Counted from the stretch's first letter, positions 34,886 through 48,082 are shown. The stretch: DNA of 64,000 nucleotides from Cricetomys ansorgei (GCA_026225945.1 JAMJFZ010001133.1:16518001-16582000), one strand, 5' to 3'. Notes: generated by a model not told the origin, from the letters alone. Translations and numbers: made by a program.

Positions 34886-34976
34886 GGGGGGGGGAAGGGA
34901 GAGAGAGAGGGGGAGAGAGAGAGAAAGAGAGGGGGAGGGAGGGAGGGAGAGAGAGAGAGAGGGACAGAAAGCGAGC
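34820..34976. repeat. (TG)n to (GA)n/G-rich compound microsatellite
   Basis: About 56 bp of TG joins about 100 bp of pure purine (GA, GGGGA, G10) on the + strand. The reading frames through it on both strands are low-complexity artefacts. Confidence 0.97.
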
Positions 34977-34989
34977 AAGCTTGTTCATT

Positions 34990-35122
34990 TATTTAAGTCA
35001 GAGAACAACTGGCAGCAGTCAGTTCTTCTCTGCATCACATGGATTTCAAGGCGTGCACTCGGGTCAGTAGGCTCGGCAGCAAGCACCTCTACCCACCGAG
35101 CTTGCTCCCCCAGCCCTGACTC
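34990..35122 (-). repeat. B3-type SINE, minus orientation
   Basis: gtcagagaacaactggcagc, agtcagttcttctctgcatc, gctcggcagcaagcacctct, and cccaccgagcttgctccccc plus agccct form the reverse complement of a B3. Its tail is the expanded GA/TG tract on its left. Confidence 0.68.
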
Positions 35123-36021
35123 TTATGAAAGACACTGATGCTGAAACCTGCCCCATGGTCTTCACTGGGATTGTTTCCTTGCAGACTTGTAGCAAACGGT
35201 ATGCTTGCGCCAGGACGCGTTGTATATTGTAGAAAGCCTTTCAACAGCGTGAGACCTTACTGGATGTTAACACGACTGCTCCCCCGTCTTTCCAGTAGGG
35301 CTTCCAGGGACACCCGGTCAGCGCACACAGAGCTGTCGCTATCTGGATTTTGGCCCTCTCGTTGCCTCTGTCCGGATCTAACGTCACACGTGGTGCTGTA
35401 CTGAACCATTCCCTCCTAGATGGACACAGCTTATCTCAGTGTTTCTTATATTAGACTTAAGAACTGGACCGTGTTGTTGTGTGAACCTTCATCCATTTTG
35501 ACAAAGCCAAAATAATCTTAGCGAGGTCCTTTGACCCCGGTGGCTGTGCAGTGACGTGTGTCAGCACGGAGCACAGCTGAGGCAGGGGGGTGTCTGCGGA
35601 GCCGGTATGGATTGGGGAACTTTTATGTTTCACGTTGCCTTAGGGAGGAATTAGAACTCCCTGTCAGGGAGCTTAAACATTGCTGTTTCCTTCAGAAAAA
35701 CTTCAAATTATACCCCCACCTTAACAACGGTGTCATTATTATGAAAAATATGTATATATGTTTATCTGTGTACATATTTGAATACATGTATATTAGCTTT
35801 TCTCAAGCAGTCTTCTAAAGATACAAGTTTAGTGAGTAATTCCAAATTAAAGAGTTTGATTATACATGCAAGGGGTAAACAGACACTGTCTTCAAAGTTC
35901 AGCCTTAAGATGAAACTGCATGCTTAAGAAGGGAAACACTAACCACCCTAAGTGGCTGTGCTTTTCATCCTTGAAAGTTAGAGCATTTGCATTTCTGTAA
36001 ATTAGTAAATTTAAATAACCT

Positions 36022-36102
36022 GAGAATGGAGGGATGGCTCGCTGGGCGGGCGCGCTTGCTGCTAAAGCAGGGGACCTGAGTTCAGATCCAAGGCTGATTT
36101 AG
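36022..36102 (+). repeat. Head of a composite SINE, split by a B3 insertion
   Basis: gaatggagggatggctcgct, gggcgggcgcgcttgctgct, and gggacctgagttcagatcc are a tRNA-like SINE head with B box. The middle and tail of the same family lie at 36365-36600, beyond a B3. Confidence 0.55.
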
Positions 36103-36325
36103 AAGACCAGTGTGGCTTCAGCAAGGTGGCCCCTGGGTAACAGCGCTCACCACCAAGCTTGATGACTCCAGCTGCATCTCTGGGACCCACATGGTGGCAG
36201 GAAAGGGCCAACTCCAAAAGTTCTCCTCTGATCTCCATCCGGATACCTTGTCCTTGGCGTGTGTGACACTCTCTCTCTCTCTCTCTCTCTCTTTTAAATA
36301 AATATATAAGCAAACAAACAAATAT
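36103..36325 (+). repeat. B3 SINE nested in a composite SINE
   Basis: gcgctcaccaccaagcttga, gatgactccagctgcatctc, ctgggacccacatggtggca, and ggccaactccaaaagttctc are B3. A (CT)n run at 36269-36292 and an AAATAAATA tail end it. Confidence 0.7.
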
Positions 36326-36364
36326 GTAATAAAAGTTGAGTGTGAGCATAAAGGGCCTAACGCA

Positions 36365-36600
36365 AGCGTTGTGAATGCAGCAACAGGAAACCTTTGGGGC
36401 TTGGTGGTCTGCAGCCCAGCGCCAGGTTTAGTGCGACACCTGTCTCAAAAGGAACGGATGGAGAGCGATAGAGCCAGACACCCGGAGTCTTCTCTGGCTT
36501 CCACAAGCAAACACATGGGCATATCTGCGCACATACGCACCTGTACCACACACACATCACTGATGCACGACACTCAAACACACAAATTGAATAACTTAAG
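36365..36600 (+). repeat. Tail of the split composite SINE
   Basis: ggggcttggtggtctgcagc, acctgtctcaaaaggaacgg, ggagagcgatagagccagac, acccggagtcttctctggct, and a CA-rich tail match the second half of the composite family. No head lies next to it. Confidence 0.58.
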
Positions 36601-36754
36601 TCGTATGAGTACTTGTATGTGTTTTGTACAGGAGTTCAGATGTCATACATATGTTGGAAGTAATATACCTTGGTTTTAGAGAAAGACATTGTCATTGATG
36701 AAATTCAAGTAGTTTCCTAATGATTTTTAAAATGACACTGTAATATTTTATGAA

Positions 36755-36767
36755 TGTATGTATGTAT

Positions 36768-36812
<45 letters not shown>
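36755..36812. repeat. (TATG)n/(TA)n microsatellite
   Basis: Short TATG units are followed by about 22 uninterrupted TA units. Confidence 0.96.
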
Positions 36813-36815
<3 letters not shown>

Positions 36816-36939
36816 GTAATTTCTAGAAAGAAGTCTTCATGTAAGCAGATAATCTTTCTACACCTAATGTAGGGAATAGGGAGAGCCAGGCTGGAGCTTG
36901 TTTGTTAGCCTGGCTCTAGTGAAACCCATAATGGTCCTG

Positions 36940-37045
36940 CAGAACAGATGGCTCCACCCTCAGTGTACAGATCAGAGAGCTGAGGCTCAGGGAGAGTTCA
37001 GTGCAGTTGTGTTCAATTTTAACCCTGAATTGTCTGGCTTAACTG
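36940..37045 (-). repeat. MIR SINE relic, minus orientation
   Basis: gtacagatcagagagctgag, gctcagggagagttcagtgc, and tgtctggcttaactgctctc resemble the reverse-oriented MIR core. Confidence 0.45.
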
Positions 37046-38889
37046 CTCTCTCTGTTGCACAATTATGGAGTAGTTGTTTTTTGTTTGTTTCCCCCCCTCC
37101 TTGGGTTTACCAGATTGTCACTACCAGGAGCTAAACAGCTATCCTCTCTTTATGTTCTACAGCATCATGGTTTTGATCTTACCTGATGCCTGAATTCAGT
37201 TCTTATAGGGCCTGACAAGTAGGGTTCTGACCTGTTCTCAGCTGCATCTTGAACTATGGATGGACCGAATGAGAGAAGCACTGAGGTTTTTGCACAGGGT
37301 AACTTTCTTAAGTATCCAGTGTCTGTTGTGTCCCCTGGTGCCAGGTCAGAGCATTCCAACAGGAATAGCCTCCAGCAGCACCATGAGTCTCCCAAACTCA
37401 TTCCTTCCTGCTCCTGTTTCTTTGTATGTTCATAGAATGACACCCACAGTGAAAATCCCTCATTATATTCATGGTGGCATAATTTCAATATGCCAGTCAC
37501 TCTCTCCTGTCCCATTTCATCCTTCTTTTCTTTCTTCCAGCCATGTTGCATAAACCAGGGCTCTTGGCTCAATGGAATTGTGGGAACTGGGGAGCAGAGC
37601 CCACTCTGTAGATGATTCTTATGTTCAGAAGCTCGAGGCCCAGTGTTGGTCGACCTTCTGACTTTAATAGTAGCGGAATGTCTAGGCTTGTAGAATTTGC
37701 TTCCCTGCCTCGCTCACTCACTCACTCATCCATTCTGTAACCGTTAAAAATACTGGTAAAAACTAGATTATTTTATAATGGTGTGCATATCAAACACAAC
37801 ACATCTGTTAAACGTTACTTGGAGTCTCAGTAAACCAACAAAAAGTTTTCTGATTTTGAAAATGATTGTTCAGTTCAACCCACTCCATACTTCTCCACTC
37901 TTTGGTTGATCGTTTCTATGGTGTCTGTTTCTCTCAAAGTCTGTCCCTAGCTTCCTGGAGAGCAATGGGGTGTTCTACTTAACAGTGAGGTTTGCATATC
38001 ACCAGGCCCAAGTTGAAGTGTTGCTGTCACATAGTGGGTTTGTTATCTTATGTAGGTATACACTACAAGCCACCACCAGTAAAATGTGCCTAGTAGTAAC
38101 TTACCTGAGGTGCTTAAGTACTTAATAACTATTTTCTTAATTCCAACTATGCATCCCAACAGTGGTGTAGGTATAGAGATGCCACCATGAATAACCAGAC
38201 AAGTATTTACATGACATCCTTGAAGATTACTGTCCATTGGAAGAGAAAGATAGTAGTCAGGTATCAGTAGTGAAGTCATAATGAAAGGGGGCCATTAATT
38301 CACCTGCAGGAGTGACAGATGCGTCTAGGCTGAGCTCTCTGGAGAGAGAGCTGTTTCGTTTAAGATCTGAAAGTGAAGTCATAGGAAAGTAAGTGTGAAG
38401 GAGATAGAGCCACATTTCCAGACGAAGGTGCTGTGTACTTCCTGTGTAAGGTGTTGACCACACGGCTGTGGTCCAACCAGCTCAAGTAATGACCCAAGCC
38501 AACCTCACCGGGTCACCAGCTCTTCTCGCAGGGAAACAGCTAAGTATCCTTGCCTTTCCTCAGCCGTCTCACACGCCCCTCTCTGTCAGTGTAGTTCCAG
38601 CTGTATACGTATGCTCCAGGGCATGCTGCAGTACCAACTTGACAATGTAGTAGCATAATGTAGTGGTAAAAAAAATCCTGGCCGGCCACTAAATGGCCGT
38701 GACCATTTAGATATATTACCTGTCAATACTTCTCATTACAATAAAGTTGATTATTTGTTATAGAGACTATACAGTCTGTAAAATCCAAAATACTTACTAC
38801 ATGGCCTTAGTTTCTCTCTTCATGAAATAAGCCAACAGAAACAACAAAATCAACTGATAACTGCTTACATGTATTGATGGGAGTGCCCT

Positions 38890-39020
38890 TGGAAAACTAG
38901 AATTATACTATGTATGTGTGCCTCTGCAAGGGGCTGCATAAAGGAAAAATTTACCGTATGGAAAACACCTAGCTTGGTACCTGGCACGTGATATTTTGCT
39001 GCTGCTATACTTATTATTAT
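38890..39020 (+). repeat. MIR SINE 3' part
   Basis: tatggaaaacacctagcttg followed by gtacctggcacgtgatattt matches the MIR 3' core (AGCACTTAGAACAGTGCCTGGCACATAG). Confidence 0.5.
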
Positions 39021-39094
39021 TGTTGTTGCTGTTATTAATTGACCTTATGGTTTTTATCCACCTGTGGTGCTTAGATACTGTCCCAGGAGTGTAG

Positions 39095-39290
39095 TGTACC
39101 TGGGAATCTTGACAATGGTCCTATGAAGTAGAAGTATCCACTTTTATAGGCACAGCTCACATTAGTATTACTAACAGACACCACCATTTGCTGTCATGGT
39201 GCTCATGTTCTGACAAGGAAGCTGAGACCAGGGGCTGTGGGCCTGATGTGCAGAATTGGCAGAGCCAAACTTTTTAACTCTACAGCCTTG
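39095..39290 (-). repeat. MIR SINE, minus orientation, with an internal insertion
   Basis: atggtcctatgaagtagaag and atccacttttatagg are followed about 55 bp later by gacaaggaagctgagaccag and gaattggcagagccaaactt, in the correct MIR order. Confidence 0.55.
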
Positions 39291-40689
39291 AATGTACCCT
39301 CCACCACTGTGCTGGTCCATATATCCCATAGATGATTAGGGTTGAAGGGGTACAAGGATTGTTGCAGCTACTTGTATAGCCCAGCTTGCCTACTGTTTGA
39401 CTCTGAGCTGCCCTCTTTATTATATTGGTTCTGCACAGTGATGCCTTTCCTCTGCCTGAATATGCTCACCTCTCAACCTGTGTTTTGTCGAAGCTAGAAG
39501 CTGGCTCTCCGTCACCATGTCCCCTTCTCCTCCAGCCTGGGTGAGCGCTGGCATGCCGACTTGACACTACAATGGGAATACAAATGAGTCTCTACCAACA
39601 GGAGCTCACTGTAGGTCTCTATGCATGTCCAGTGTAGTGTAACTGATACTTCACTTTCTCTCTCCTCCTGCTTCTGAGGACCCAGTGTACTGCATCCTAG
39701 CATTGCTCTGGGGACTTGACCAGACTGGGGCACTGAGGGAATGAAGGAAAGCCAAACACATATAGACAAATGGACAGAGAAACTGGAATTAAGTGGACTG
39801 GGCTCTCTGATGGAGAACCTGCAGCATCCTGGAAGCTCAACGTGTTGATTATGTATAATTAAACAGGGGTGCTGGTTATTGCATACAGCTGAACCAAGGG
39901 GACAGGCTTAGCTAATCGTTGTAGGAGCAATATCTGTTGTGAATCAGTCTTCAGGCCTTAAATATCCACAAGGAGAGCGCTATGGTGGACGTTTTCTGTG
40001 CACACTGTCAATGTTAGTGTTCAGATCCCTAAGGAAGGCTTTGACATCCCCATGAGACTTGCCATGGACAGTTCTGCCACTCTTGTGGGGCTGAGGCATC
40101 AGAGTCTTTGACGTGGCGGTGCCCATGTCAACAGCACTCACTCAGGACGTCATGTACTTCATTCTGCTCTTCAGAACTCTGGACTTGCCTTGCCTGCTAT
40201 TTTGTTCATAATGATCCTTCAAGAGAATCCTCTTATTGGCCGGATTTACTGGTGCTAGGATGCTGGACAAGTTAGGGAGAAATAGACATGAGACACCAGA
40301 GCTGGAGTGGTCTCTGGGGTTATGCTTTCCACTCACGTACCTCCTATCTGTGGAGAATTTCACTAAAATGCCCATTGACCTGTCTGTCTTAGCAGCTACT
40401 CTTTAAAAATGGAGCCAAATATTTTTTTTTTCCTGGAGAATTAGGCCAAATTTGTACCAAAATAGGGAATTCAGGTGTGAATTATTCCCAGATAAATGGA
40501 AATGCACAGCGGAGAAACAGTGACAATTTATAATTTTCAGACACAAGCAGAGTTATTTGTTAAGCTTAGTAGACATTAAGCGACCCTAATTAATGTGAGC
40601 ATTGGGTTAGGTGCAGCATGGCAGTCCCCGATGGGCCTGGACTGCATGCATTCTAGGAGGGGCAGCGCCATCTATTAAGAGATAGGAGT

Positions 40690-40890
40690 TGTGCCTGAGG
40701 AATCAGGTTCAGTTGCAGACTATGTGACTTGACGCATAATCTTGGGTAAAATGCTGAACCTTTCAGAGTGTCTGTTTTCTAAAACAGAGATGTTCGGATA
40801 CCTCAAGGAGTCAGTAATAGGAGTCAGGTACGGTACTCTGCATGAAGCTCGTCATATCTGGCTCTCAGGAAACTCTTCACTACTAGTTGG
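40690..40890 (+). repeat. MIR SINE
   Basis: cagactatgtgacttgacgc, ataatcttgggtaaaatgct, gaacctttcagagtgtctgt, and tctaaaacagagatgttcgg follow the MIR order over about 200 bp. Confidence 0.7.
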
Positions 40891-43556
40891 TGCTGTTTAG
40901 CGTAGAGATAAAAACGGTTCGTCCCAACAACAGAGCACCGAAAACAATGGAAAGAAACAGGGAAGTGACTTGCGGTAGGAGGGAAGGATTCAGTATCTCC
41001 AGGCTGGGCGGCATGTGGGAACAGTTCACTACTGAGAAAAACTCCAATTAGAAGAATTCTGAGGCCTGATGATTGGACAAAATGACTGGGCGCAGGGATG
41101 GCGTGCCGAGGCAGCGACAGGATGAGCCGAGATACGGAGGCAGAGTAGGGGTGTCTTCAGGAATTCCTCATGATGTTTGTGGCAGGAAAGGGGACAGTGA
41201 GAGCAAGGATGCGAAGACCTGGATGTTAGGAATGTTGCATAGCAACACACTTCTAGGAAACATAGCTGCGAGGATGAGGAGTTGTCCTGATGAATGCGCC
41301 TTCTGTAGATGCCAGCCTTCTCGGCCACTGCAGAGTGGTGCAGAGTCTTGCTCCTCTGCCCTGAAGGCATTGATTATTTGACTCAGTTACCTGCAGGACA
41401 AGTTAAATTCCAAACCACAGGTCCATCTGCCTTTATAGCATGCAGTACTGTGCAGAGTGCAGGCCTTTGATTATAGACATTCCTGAAGTCTGGTTTCTGG
41501 GCACTCTTGCTTGGCTTAGGGTAAAATAGTGTAAATGTGGCTTTCTTAGTGTTTTAAAATAGATTTTATTTTCATTCAGATTTGGTCAGGCCTACAGATC
41601 TTGAGTCTCCTGCTCTTGAAAAGATAGTTTGTTGCTGCTCCCAAAGGACCATGTGTGTCTTGCCATGAGGGCCCACAGGGAAGTGCTGAGGTCCAGAAGG
41701 GGTCAGACGAGGCTAGAAGAAAACAAGGGAAGAACCTTTTAAGGAAAGGAACATTTGAGTGAAGGTAAGTAGGCTTAGGAGTGCTGTGAGTAGTTTGAGT
41801 AATTCCAAGAGTGCCCGGAGAAGGCAGAGGACCCTAGTTGCTTGGAACTTGGTCCTGGAGAAGGGGAATGATGACCCTAAATGTGAGTGCCTAATGGAGA
41901 AGGTCACAGAGTTGGGCCTGGGGTGGTTGACGCCCCACCAACCAAATGTAAGGCTCACTTATATAAGCCTATTACCCTGAGGGGTAGGCTCTCTGGGGTC
42001 AACCAAGCTCCAGACGGCAGAACATCAAAAACACTGAAAATAAAGGGCACAATTAATATTCCTACGTTCTTGTAATACAAAGGAATCATGTCCTCTAGGA
42101 ATTTAGAGACACAGATACATGCTTGTGACCGAGTCAGTCATGCATACCCAGTGGAACCCATGAAAACTGCTTTAAAGGTGGAGCTCAGAAAGCTTCTAGG
42201 TTGGCGAACACCTTCAGGTGATGGGTGCTCCCTGCCTCTTCTCTCACGCCTTACTGTGTGCATCTCCTCCATCTGTCTGTTCATGAAGTATAGCCTTTAG
42301 GACAAACTTCCAACCACATGTAAAATATCTTCCTGAGTTTTATGAGCAATTCTAGCAAATTGTTGAGCCACAGAAGGGATTGTAGGCACTCCTAACTGGT
42401 AACCAGACTGGATAGATGGAAGTGTGACTAATCTCAAGACTTGGAACTGGCATCTGAAATAGCAGTCAGTCTAGCCAGTCTCTCGAGATAAGTTTTTAAC
42501 CTGTAGAGCTTGTTCTGTCTCCAGGTAGATAGCATTAGTTAGAGCTGAGTTCAAATATGGGCACACATTTGGTATCCACAGAAAACTGGAGGATTGCATG
42601 GTGTAGAGATCTGCGCATGTGCGCAGGCACCACCACCCCCACTGCAAAGCTGTGAGTTTTGGTTATGTGGGTGTGAACTGCAGCTGGCTTCTATATATTG
42701 TAGGCATTTACCCCCATAATTGCCAGTGGCAGCTGTGAGGCATCTTTATGGTAATCAGAAGGGACATCTCTAAGGTCATAGGAAACTCACGCTCCTTGTG
42801 AGACAACCTGAAAAAAATTCGCCGATTCATATTTTCAGAACTACTTACTAATTCCCCAGAATCTCTTCAGTCTGAGATTTCCAGTCTTGCTCATTTGTTT
42901 ATCACGGCCTTTTCCTTAGTGTACTCCTTCTGTGTTTAAGAACTTAAGGACGAACTTGCGATCCAAGATGGCTGTACACAGCATCTGATGTCTGCAAACT
43001 AGCATGGGCTGTGCTCCCTCACAGTTTCGTTCCCAAAACGGGCATTAACATCCTCATCTGTTAGACAGGGACATGGATATCAGACTTCTCAATGACTTCC
43101 CAGGAAACAGAAATGTCTCCTAGGATTTTCAGACCGCCTTTTGGAGGCAGGTTACCTGAAAGATCAAATAATCGGGTGCATTTTCCTGCCAGAGTCGCTA
43201 GTACCTCTGTTGAGGGCCTCTTCGGATATTGCTTCAGTTCATTAGGTCATGTCTGCAGGTGTCCGAAGTGCAGAGTGGCGACCTGCTGGTGGGAATGGGA
43301 AATTGAGAGGATTCACCTCCCTTCCATCTTTATCAGGGAGAGTACTGTGTTCACGGCCCTCCTGGTTTTCTCATAATGTATGAAGCTGGCTAAAGGCACG
43401 ACTCTGCTTTCCAGTTCATCCTTGAACTTAGATTATTTAGATGGTAAAAGTCCAGGATCATCTTAATAAATTGTTTAACTTGACACTCTCCTTAGAGACT
43501 GTAAAGGAACTTACAGCCTTTCTATCAGCAAGTTTGAACTTTTCACAGGAGTACGT

Positions 43557-43569
43557 GTGTGTATGTGTG

Positions 43570-43625
<56 letters not shown>

Positions 43626-43675
43626 TGTGTATGTATATGTGTGCATGTGTGTGTACGTGTATGTGTGTGTGTGTT
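43557..43675. repeat. (TG)/(TA)n compound microsatellite
   Basis: TG/TATG units flank about 25 uninterrupted TA units (43573-43622). Confidence 0.97.
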
Positions 43676-45577
43676 ACTTAGTGTTTGTTACTCTCTGAGA
43701 ATATACGATTGCCTGGGACTACTTAATTAAACATGACTTAAAACGTTTGAATTCTCCTTTAAAGTAGTGACAGAAATTGCTTAACATGATTTCTTAGTTA
43801 TATGCTGCTTTTGGAAATGGCAAAAAAGCAGAGTCAAGAAAATCCAGCCACTCTGTTAAATCTTTATTTATTTTCTAAGGAGTGAGAGAGCGTTTTTATC
43901 CAAGCGATGAGAACCTCCTGGAGCTGATTGACTTAAATTAGCTTGATTGCTTTTTATCAATCACAGCTGTGCTGTTTAGCATAAAAATGCAAAACATCCA
44001 AGAAGCATTTGCCTTGCAGCATACTAGAAAGATGTTTTTAGTTAGTTTTAAGATGTTTCAAATTTTTATTCTGCACAGATTCTCTGAGAATGTATCCAGA
44101 ACATATCTAGTTACAGAGAATTAGTACAGATATTGTAAACTCTGAGAAAATGAATTAAAGAAAATATGCTGTTTTATGAATTACATATTTAGAATTTTGG
44201 CTTTTTCACTTTTAAATGTCTCTCATAAGTTAAACAGTTCAGCAATATTTGTTGCAGTGACCAAGCCACGCAATTGAAGCTAAACATTAAGAAACAGTCC
44301 TTAGGACTTTTCACATAATAAGCCATTCGGCCTTCCTGGAGGAGCTGTTGACACTGTTCAGTGGAAAATAGCTGTTGTAGCCTTAGGTGAAGCCCGCTTT
44401 GTCCTGAACGTCTCTGAATGAACTTCCTCCCATCCTTGGCCTGTCTTCTTGGTTTTCTCCCTGCCTCCCATGGTGTGATGATGAATAGGACCCATCCATG
44501 TTCTCGTGCTGGTGCTGTGAGACCAGACCGGCCTGCTCTGCAAGGTGGTCCAGGTCCCTGATCCTGGCCTTTCATCACTTCCTCTCACTTGGCAGACTCG
44601 GCCGTTAGATACTGTCAGGAATAAGCAACAAAAGTCAGGAAGGTGGCCTCTCGGAGCCCAGAAGGAGAAAGTTAGGTATCACCACCTGCTTGTGGTTCGT
44701 TTAGTTTTCTGGATAGAATCCTTTGCTGATCCTGGCACTCAAGTTGAAGATTTGAATTCACAGACCCGAGCTTTACAGGCACATCAGGTCACATTTCTTC
44801 AGACTGGTCACCAGCTTACAGTGCATGGCTGAAAAACAAATCTGTATGTCCTGGTCCGGCACGCTACAAGCCATGGGTGTGAGAATGACATGCGCCCACC
44901 TTACTCAGCTGAGTGTGTGAGGGGCTGTGCTCCTGGGTCTGCAATGGGAACCCTGGGGCCCTAACCTTTCAGTTGGAGAGAACATAGAGTGCAGAGTCTC
45001 TGTGAAAGTATGGCTTAGGGCAATGGTTAGGTGAGCAATCAAAACGGGCAGGAGTTACCCAGAGGATAAATGGGGACCATAGTAAAAGCTGTGCCTCAGG
45101 CTCCAGAGATGTGAGAATAACACATTCCCAGGCTTATCTCCACTAGTTTTCCATTGGGATACATCTGTGATAAATGTCTGTGTTGCTTTTAGGACTTTAT
45201 AATCAAATTTCCAAGTATTTGATGTATAATTGTATTCTGGGAAATTAAAAAAATAATAACCTGTTTCACTCCTGCTACAAACCATTTTCCAAAAATAATT
45301 TCTCCTACCATGAAAATATATATTAAAATCATACTATTAATGTTTAAATCAATCATAACTAGCATTATGACAAAATTTAGAAAAATATTTTCAAGTTCCC
45401 TTCCAAAAAAATAACTGTCCTGTTGTATATACATTACTTTTGACATAATTATTTCAGTAATTTACCTAAAATTTAGAGGTTTTGTTTCTTAAGTTAGCTT
45501 AATGTTATTAAAACTGTGTCTATGTAGTTTTAGACCTCCTCACTGTAATTTGATTTAATTGATTAGTTAATTTTGTA

Positions 45578-45690
45578 TTTTAGAGACAGGATTTCATGTA
45601 ACTCAGGCTGATTCCTGACTCGCTGTGCAGCTGAGGCTGACCTTGAACCCTTGCTTATCCTGCCTTCTCTAGTGTACATCACTTTTTTAA
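45578..45690 (-). repeat. B1-like (proto-B1/B1F) SINE, minus orientation
   Basis: attttagagacaggatttca, gtaactcaggctgattcctg, and gaggctgaccttgaaccctt are reverse-oriented B1 blocks, more diverged than the B1 at 6265. Confidence 0.65.
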
Positions 45691-47369
45691 AAACCTCCTT
45701 GGGTGGTATGCTTTGGCTGGCTGTATTGCTATGTTTGGTCATGATGGAAGTTTGTAGTCTTCCTCTGATGTAGTCATGTGTCTTGAATGTCCGGACTGCT
45801 GGTTCACAGAGCTACCTCTGTGGCATGTTGTGTAGACTTCTAAATTGCTGTTTTAAAACTAATTTTATTTTGATTGGCACACTCTACCTATTTATGAAGA
45901 ACAATGTGATGTTTTATTCATGTATACTTTTGAGGTAATATGTATATACTTTGTTTAAGTCCACAGCAACGAAAAAAGTCCCTAGCCTTGCTAGCTCTAG
46001 GATTTTAAAGTTTAAATGTTTGACATGACATCATTGTGCTTTGTTACAACTGTAGTTATACAGGGTTGGATATATTTCCATATTCTGTTGTATTTTCTCT
46101 GTTGTCTGCATAGATTGTATAGCAGTAGATTATTATCTGGCATAATCATGAATTAGGGGCATTAATTATCTTAGTGAAACCAAATGTTTCCTTTTATATG
46201 ATTATTTGACCTTTTAGTTTTTTTTGTGCATTTTCCTAATTTTGGGGCTGTAAGTGTAGCTAAATTGATCATTACTTAGAATTTCTGGAGATCAGAAGAT
46301 CAGAAGTGTTCTGCTTTGCTTTGTATTTATGCTATTTCTTGGTATGTTACAGTTTCATTTTTTTAGAGTTTATTCATTGTTTTTGAAAGTAAAATACAGG
46401 TACAAGGTCAAAACACTTGCAGGCGAATGTAGCCTGTGTCCATGGTTACGTGCCTTCAACCTCTTCATTTATCCCTTTGCTCAGAGCTCATTCCAGCCCA
46501 AGGAGATGGCTGACCCCTGATTTTATCTCCTACACTGTATTTCCCCAGAAGCATGGGGTGTAATTTCTATACCCAGTTTCAGTTTATTTAGAAAAATAAA
46601 CTTGCTATTTAGAACCTATTTATTTTAGCATGGAATACAAGTCATAAATCTGAATTACTTTCTGTCCATTTTATGAATTTTTTTAATGTAATCTATTTCA
46701 TAGTCTTTCTTTACTTATTTTAAACTTACCTGTCTCTATCGACTGTTTCTTCTGACAGCCTGGTCTCTAGAGTTGTGTCTCCCAACAGGCTCTGGGTAGA
46801 CAGAGTACTGTTCTCCATACAAAATTTACATTTTCAGAATATCTGTTATGCTTGTTTGATTTTTCCTCAGTTAAGCTGTAGAATTTGTTTTTAATTTATT
46901 TTTAACAGTCATTTATGAAGTACATTGGATCATACCATAGGGAGAGTTGACTAACTCAAGTTAATCCTATATTACAAGATATTTCTCCACTTTTGCTGTT
47001 TTTTTTCTTAAATGGTGGTTATTAAGATTATTTCAAAGTGCTTTTTCTTTTAAGATATTATTCTGTAATGTGTATATTCAGATCACTTTTACTCTGTGTA
47101 TGTACTTGAAAAATGATCGATCATTTCAAATTTCTTGTATGCTAAGACAAATAATGTTGATTCCTTTGTTGTTACTGTTTCTGCTTTGAACATCTGTCTG
47201 TGTGTGCATGTCTTTATGTAGTTCTCCAACTTCCAGGCAACACTAAATCTTAAATCCATTTTTGACACAATTTCGTATAGGAATACCTGAACAGTTTCTT
47301 TAGCAACAATACCATGGTTCGTTGCTGGGAGATAACCTCACATCCCCACTCTTACTTCTACTCTGAATT

Positions 47370-47670
47370 TTTTCACTGCAGCCTGCCACATTGCTAACCT
47401 TCTTGGATCCTTCAAGTGTCACTTCTCAGTGTGGTTCACTCTGGTGGTCCTTCTAAAGCTGCAGCCTCTGTTAGCTCTGGGATTCTCCTTTCCCTGCTGC
47501 TGACATTGTCTAGTGTTTTACCTGAAATGTTCACTACATTTACTTCTTTCTCTTCCTGTTCTTTTGTCTCCCACTGAACTAAAAGCTGTTTTATTCACCA
47601 ATTAATACCAACATGTAGAATGCCAGCTGGTACATAGTGCCTTATGGATATTTATAAACATTATAATTGT
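47370..47670 (+). repeat. L2 LINE 3' end
   Basis: tcaagtgtcacttctcagtg, cttttgtctcccactgaact, and gccagctggtacatagtgcc followed by tatggatatttataaa match the L2 3' end in order. Confidence 0.65.
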
Positions 47671-47898
47671 AATTGTAATTGTAAATGAATGGAATTATGA
47701 TGCAAAGTTTTGAGACATGACATAGCTGGGCATGTTGGCTTTGGTTCAAATTCCTAGGTGCTTCCTAAAATATCATGCCCAAATTTCTAGTATCCCAGCT
47801 GTGACTTAATCTTGTCACATTCAAAGACACACATCCTAATAACTGAAGTAACTAAAAAGTAATTCTATTTGCTGAGTTTCCCAAATATCAAAATATGC

Positions 47899-48048
47899 GT
47901 GTGCTTATGTTTGTGCGTGTGTGTGTTTGTATGGATGTGTGTGTGTGTGTGTGTGTATGTGTGTATATGTGTGTGTGTGTATGTGTGTGTGTGTGTGTGT
48001 GTGTATGTGTGTGTGTGTGTATGTGTGTGTGTGTGTGTGTTTGTATGG

Positions 48049-48081
<33 letters not shown>
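47899..48081. repeat. Long (TG)n microsatellite with internal GTATGGATG duplications
   Basis: About 180 bp of TG with TATG interruptions. The block tgtgtttgtatggatgtgtg occurs twice (near 47922 and 48037). Val/Cys-rich and Thr/His-rich frames through it are artefacts. Confidence 0.97.

Positions 48082-48082
<1 letters not shown>

Noticed and set aside
42605..42620. tgcgcatgtgcgca, resembling an NRF1 site
   Set aside because: The two half-sites are two bases too far apart for the NRF1 consensus, and there is no CpG island or promoter context.
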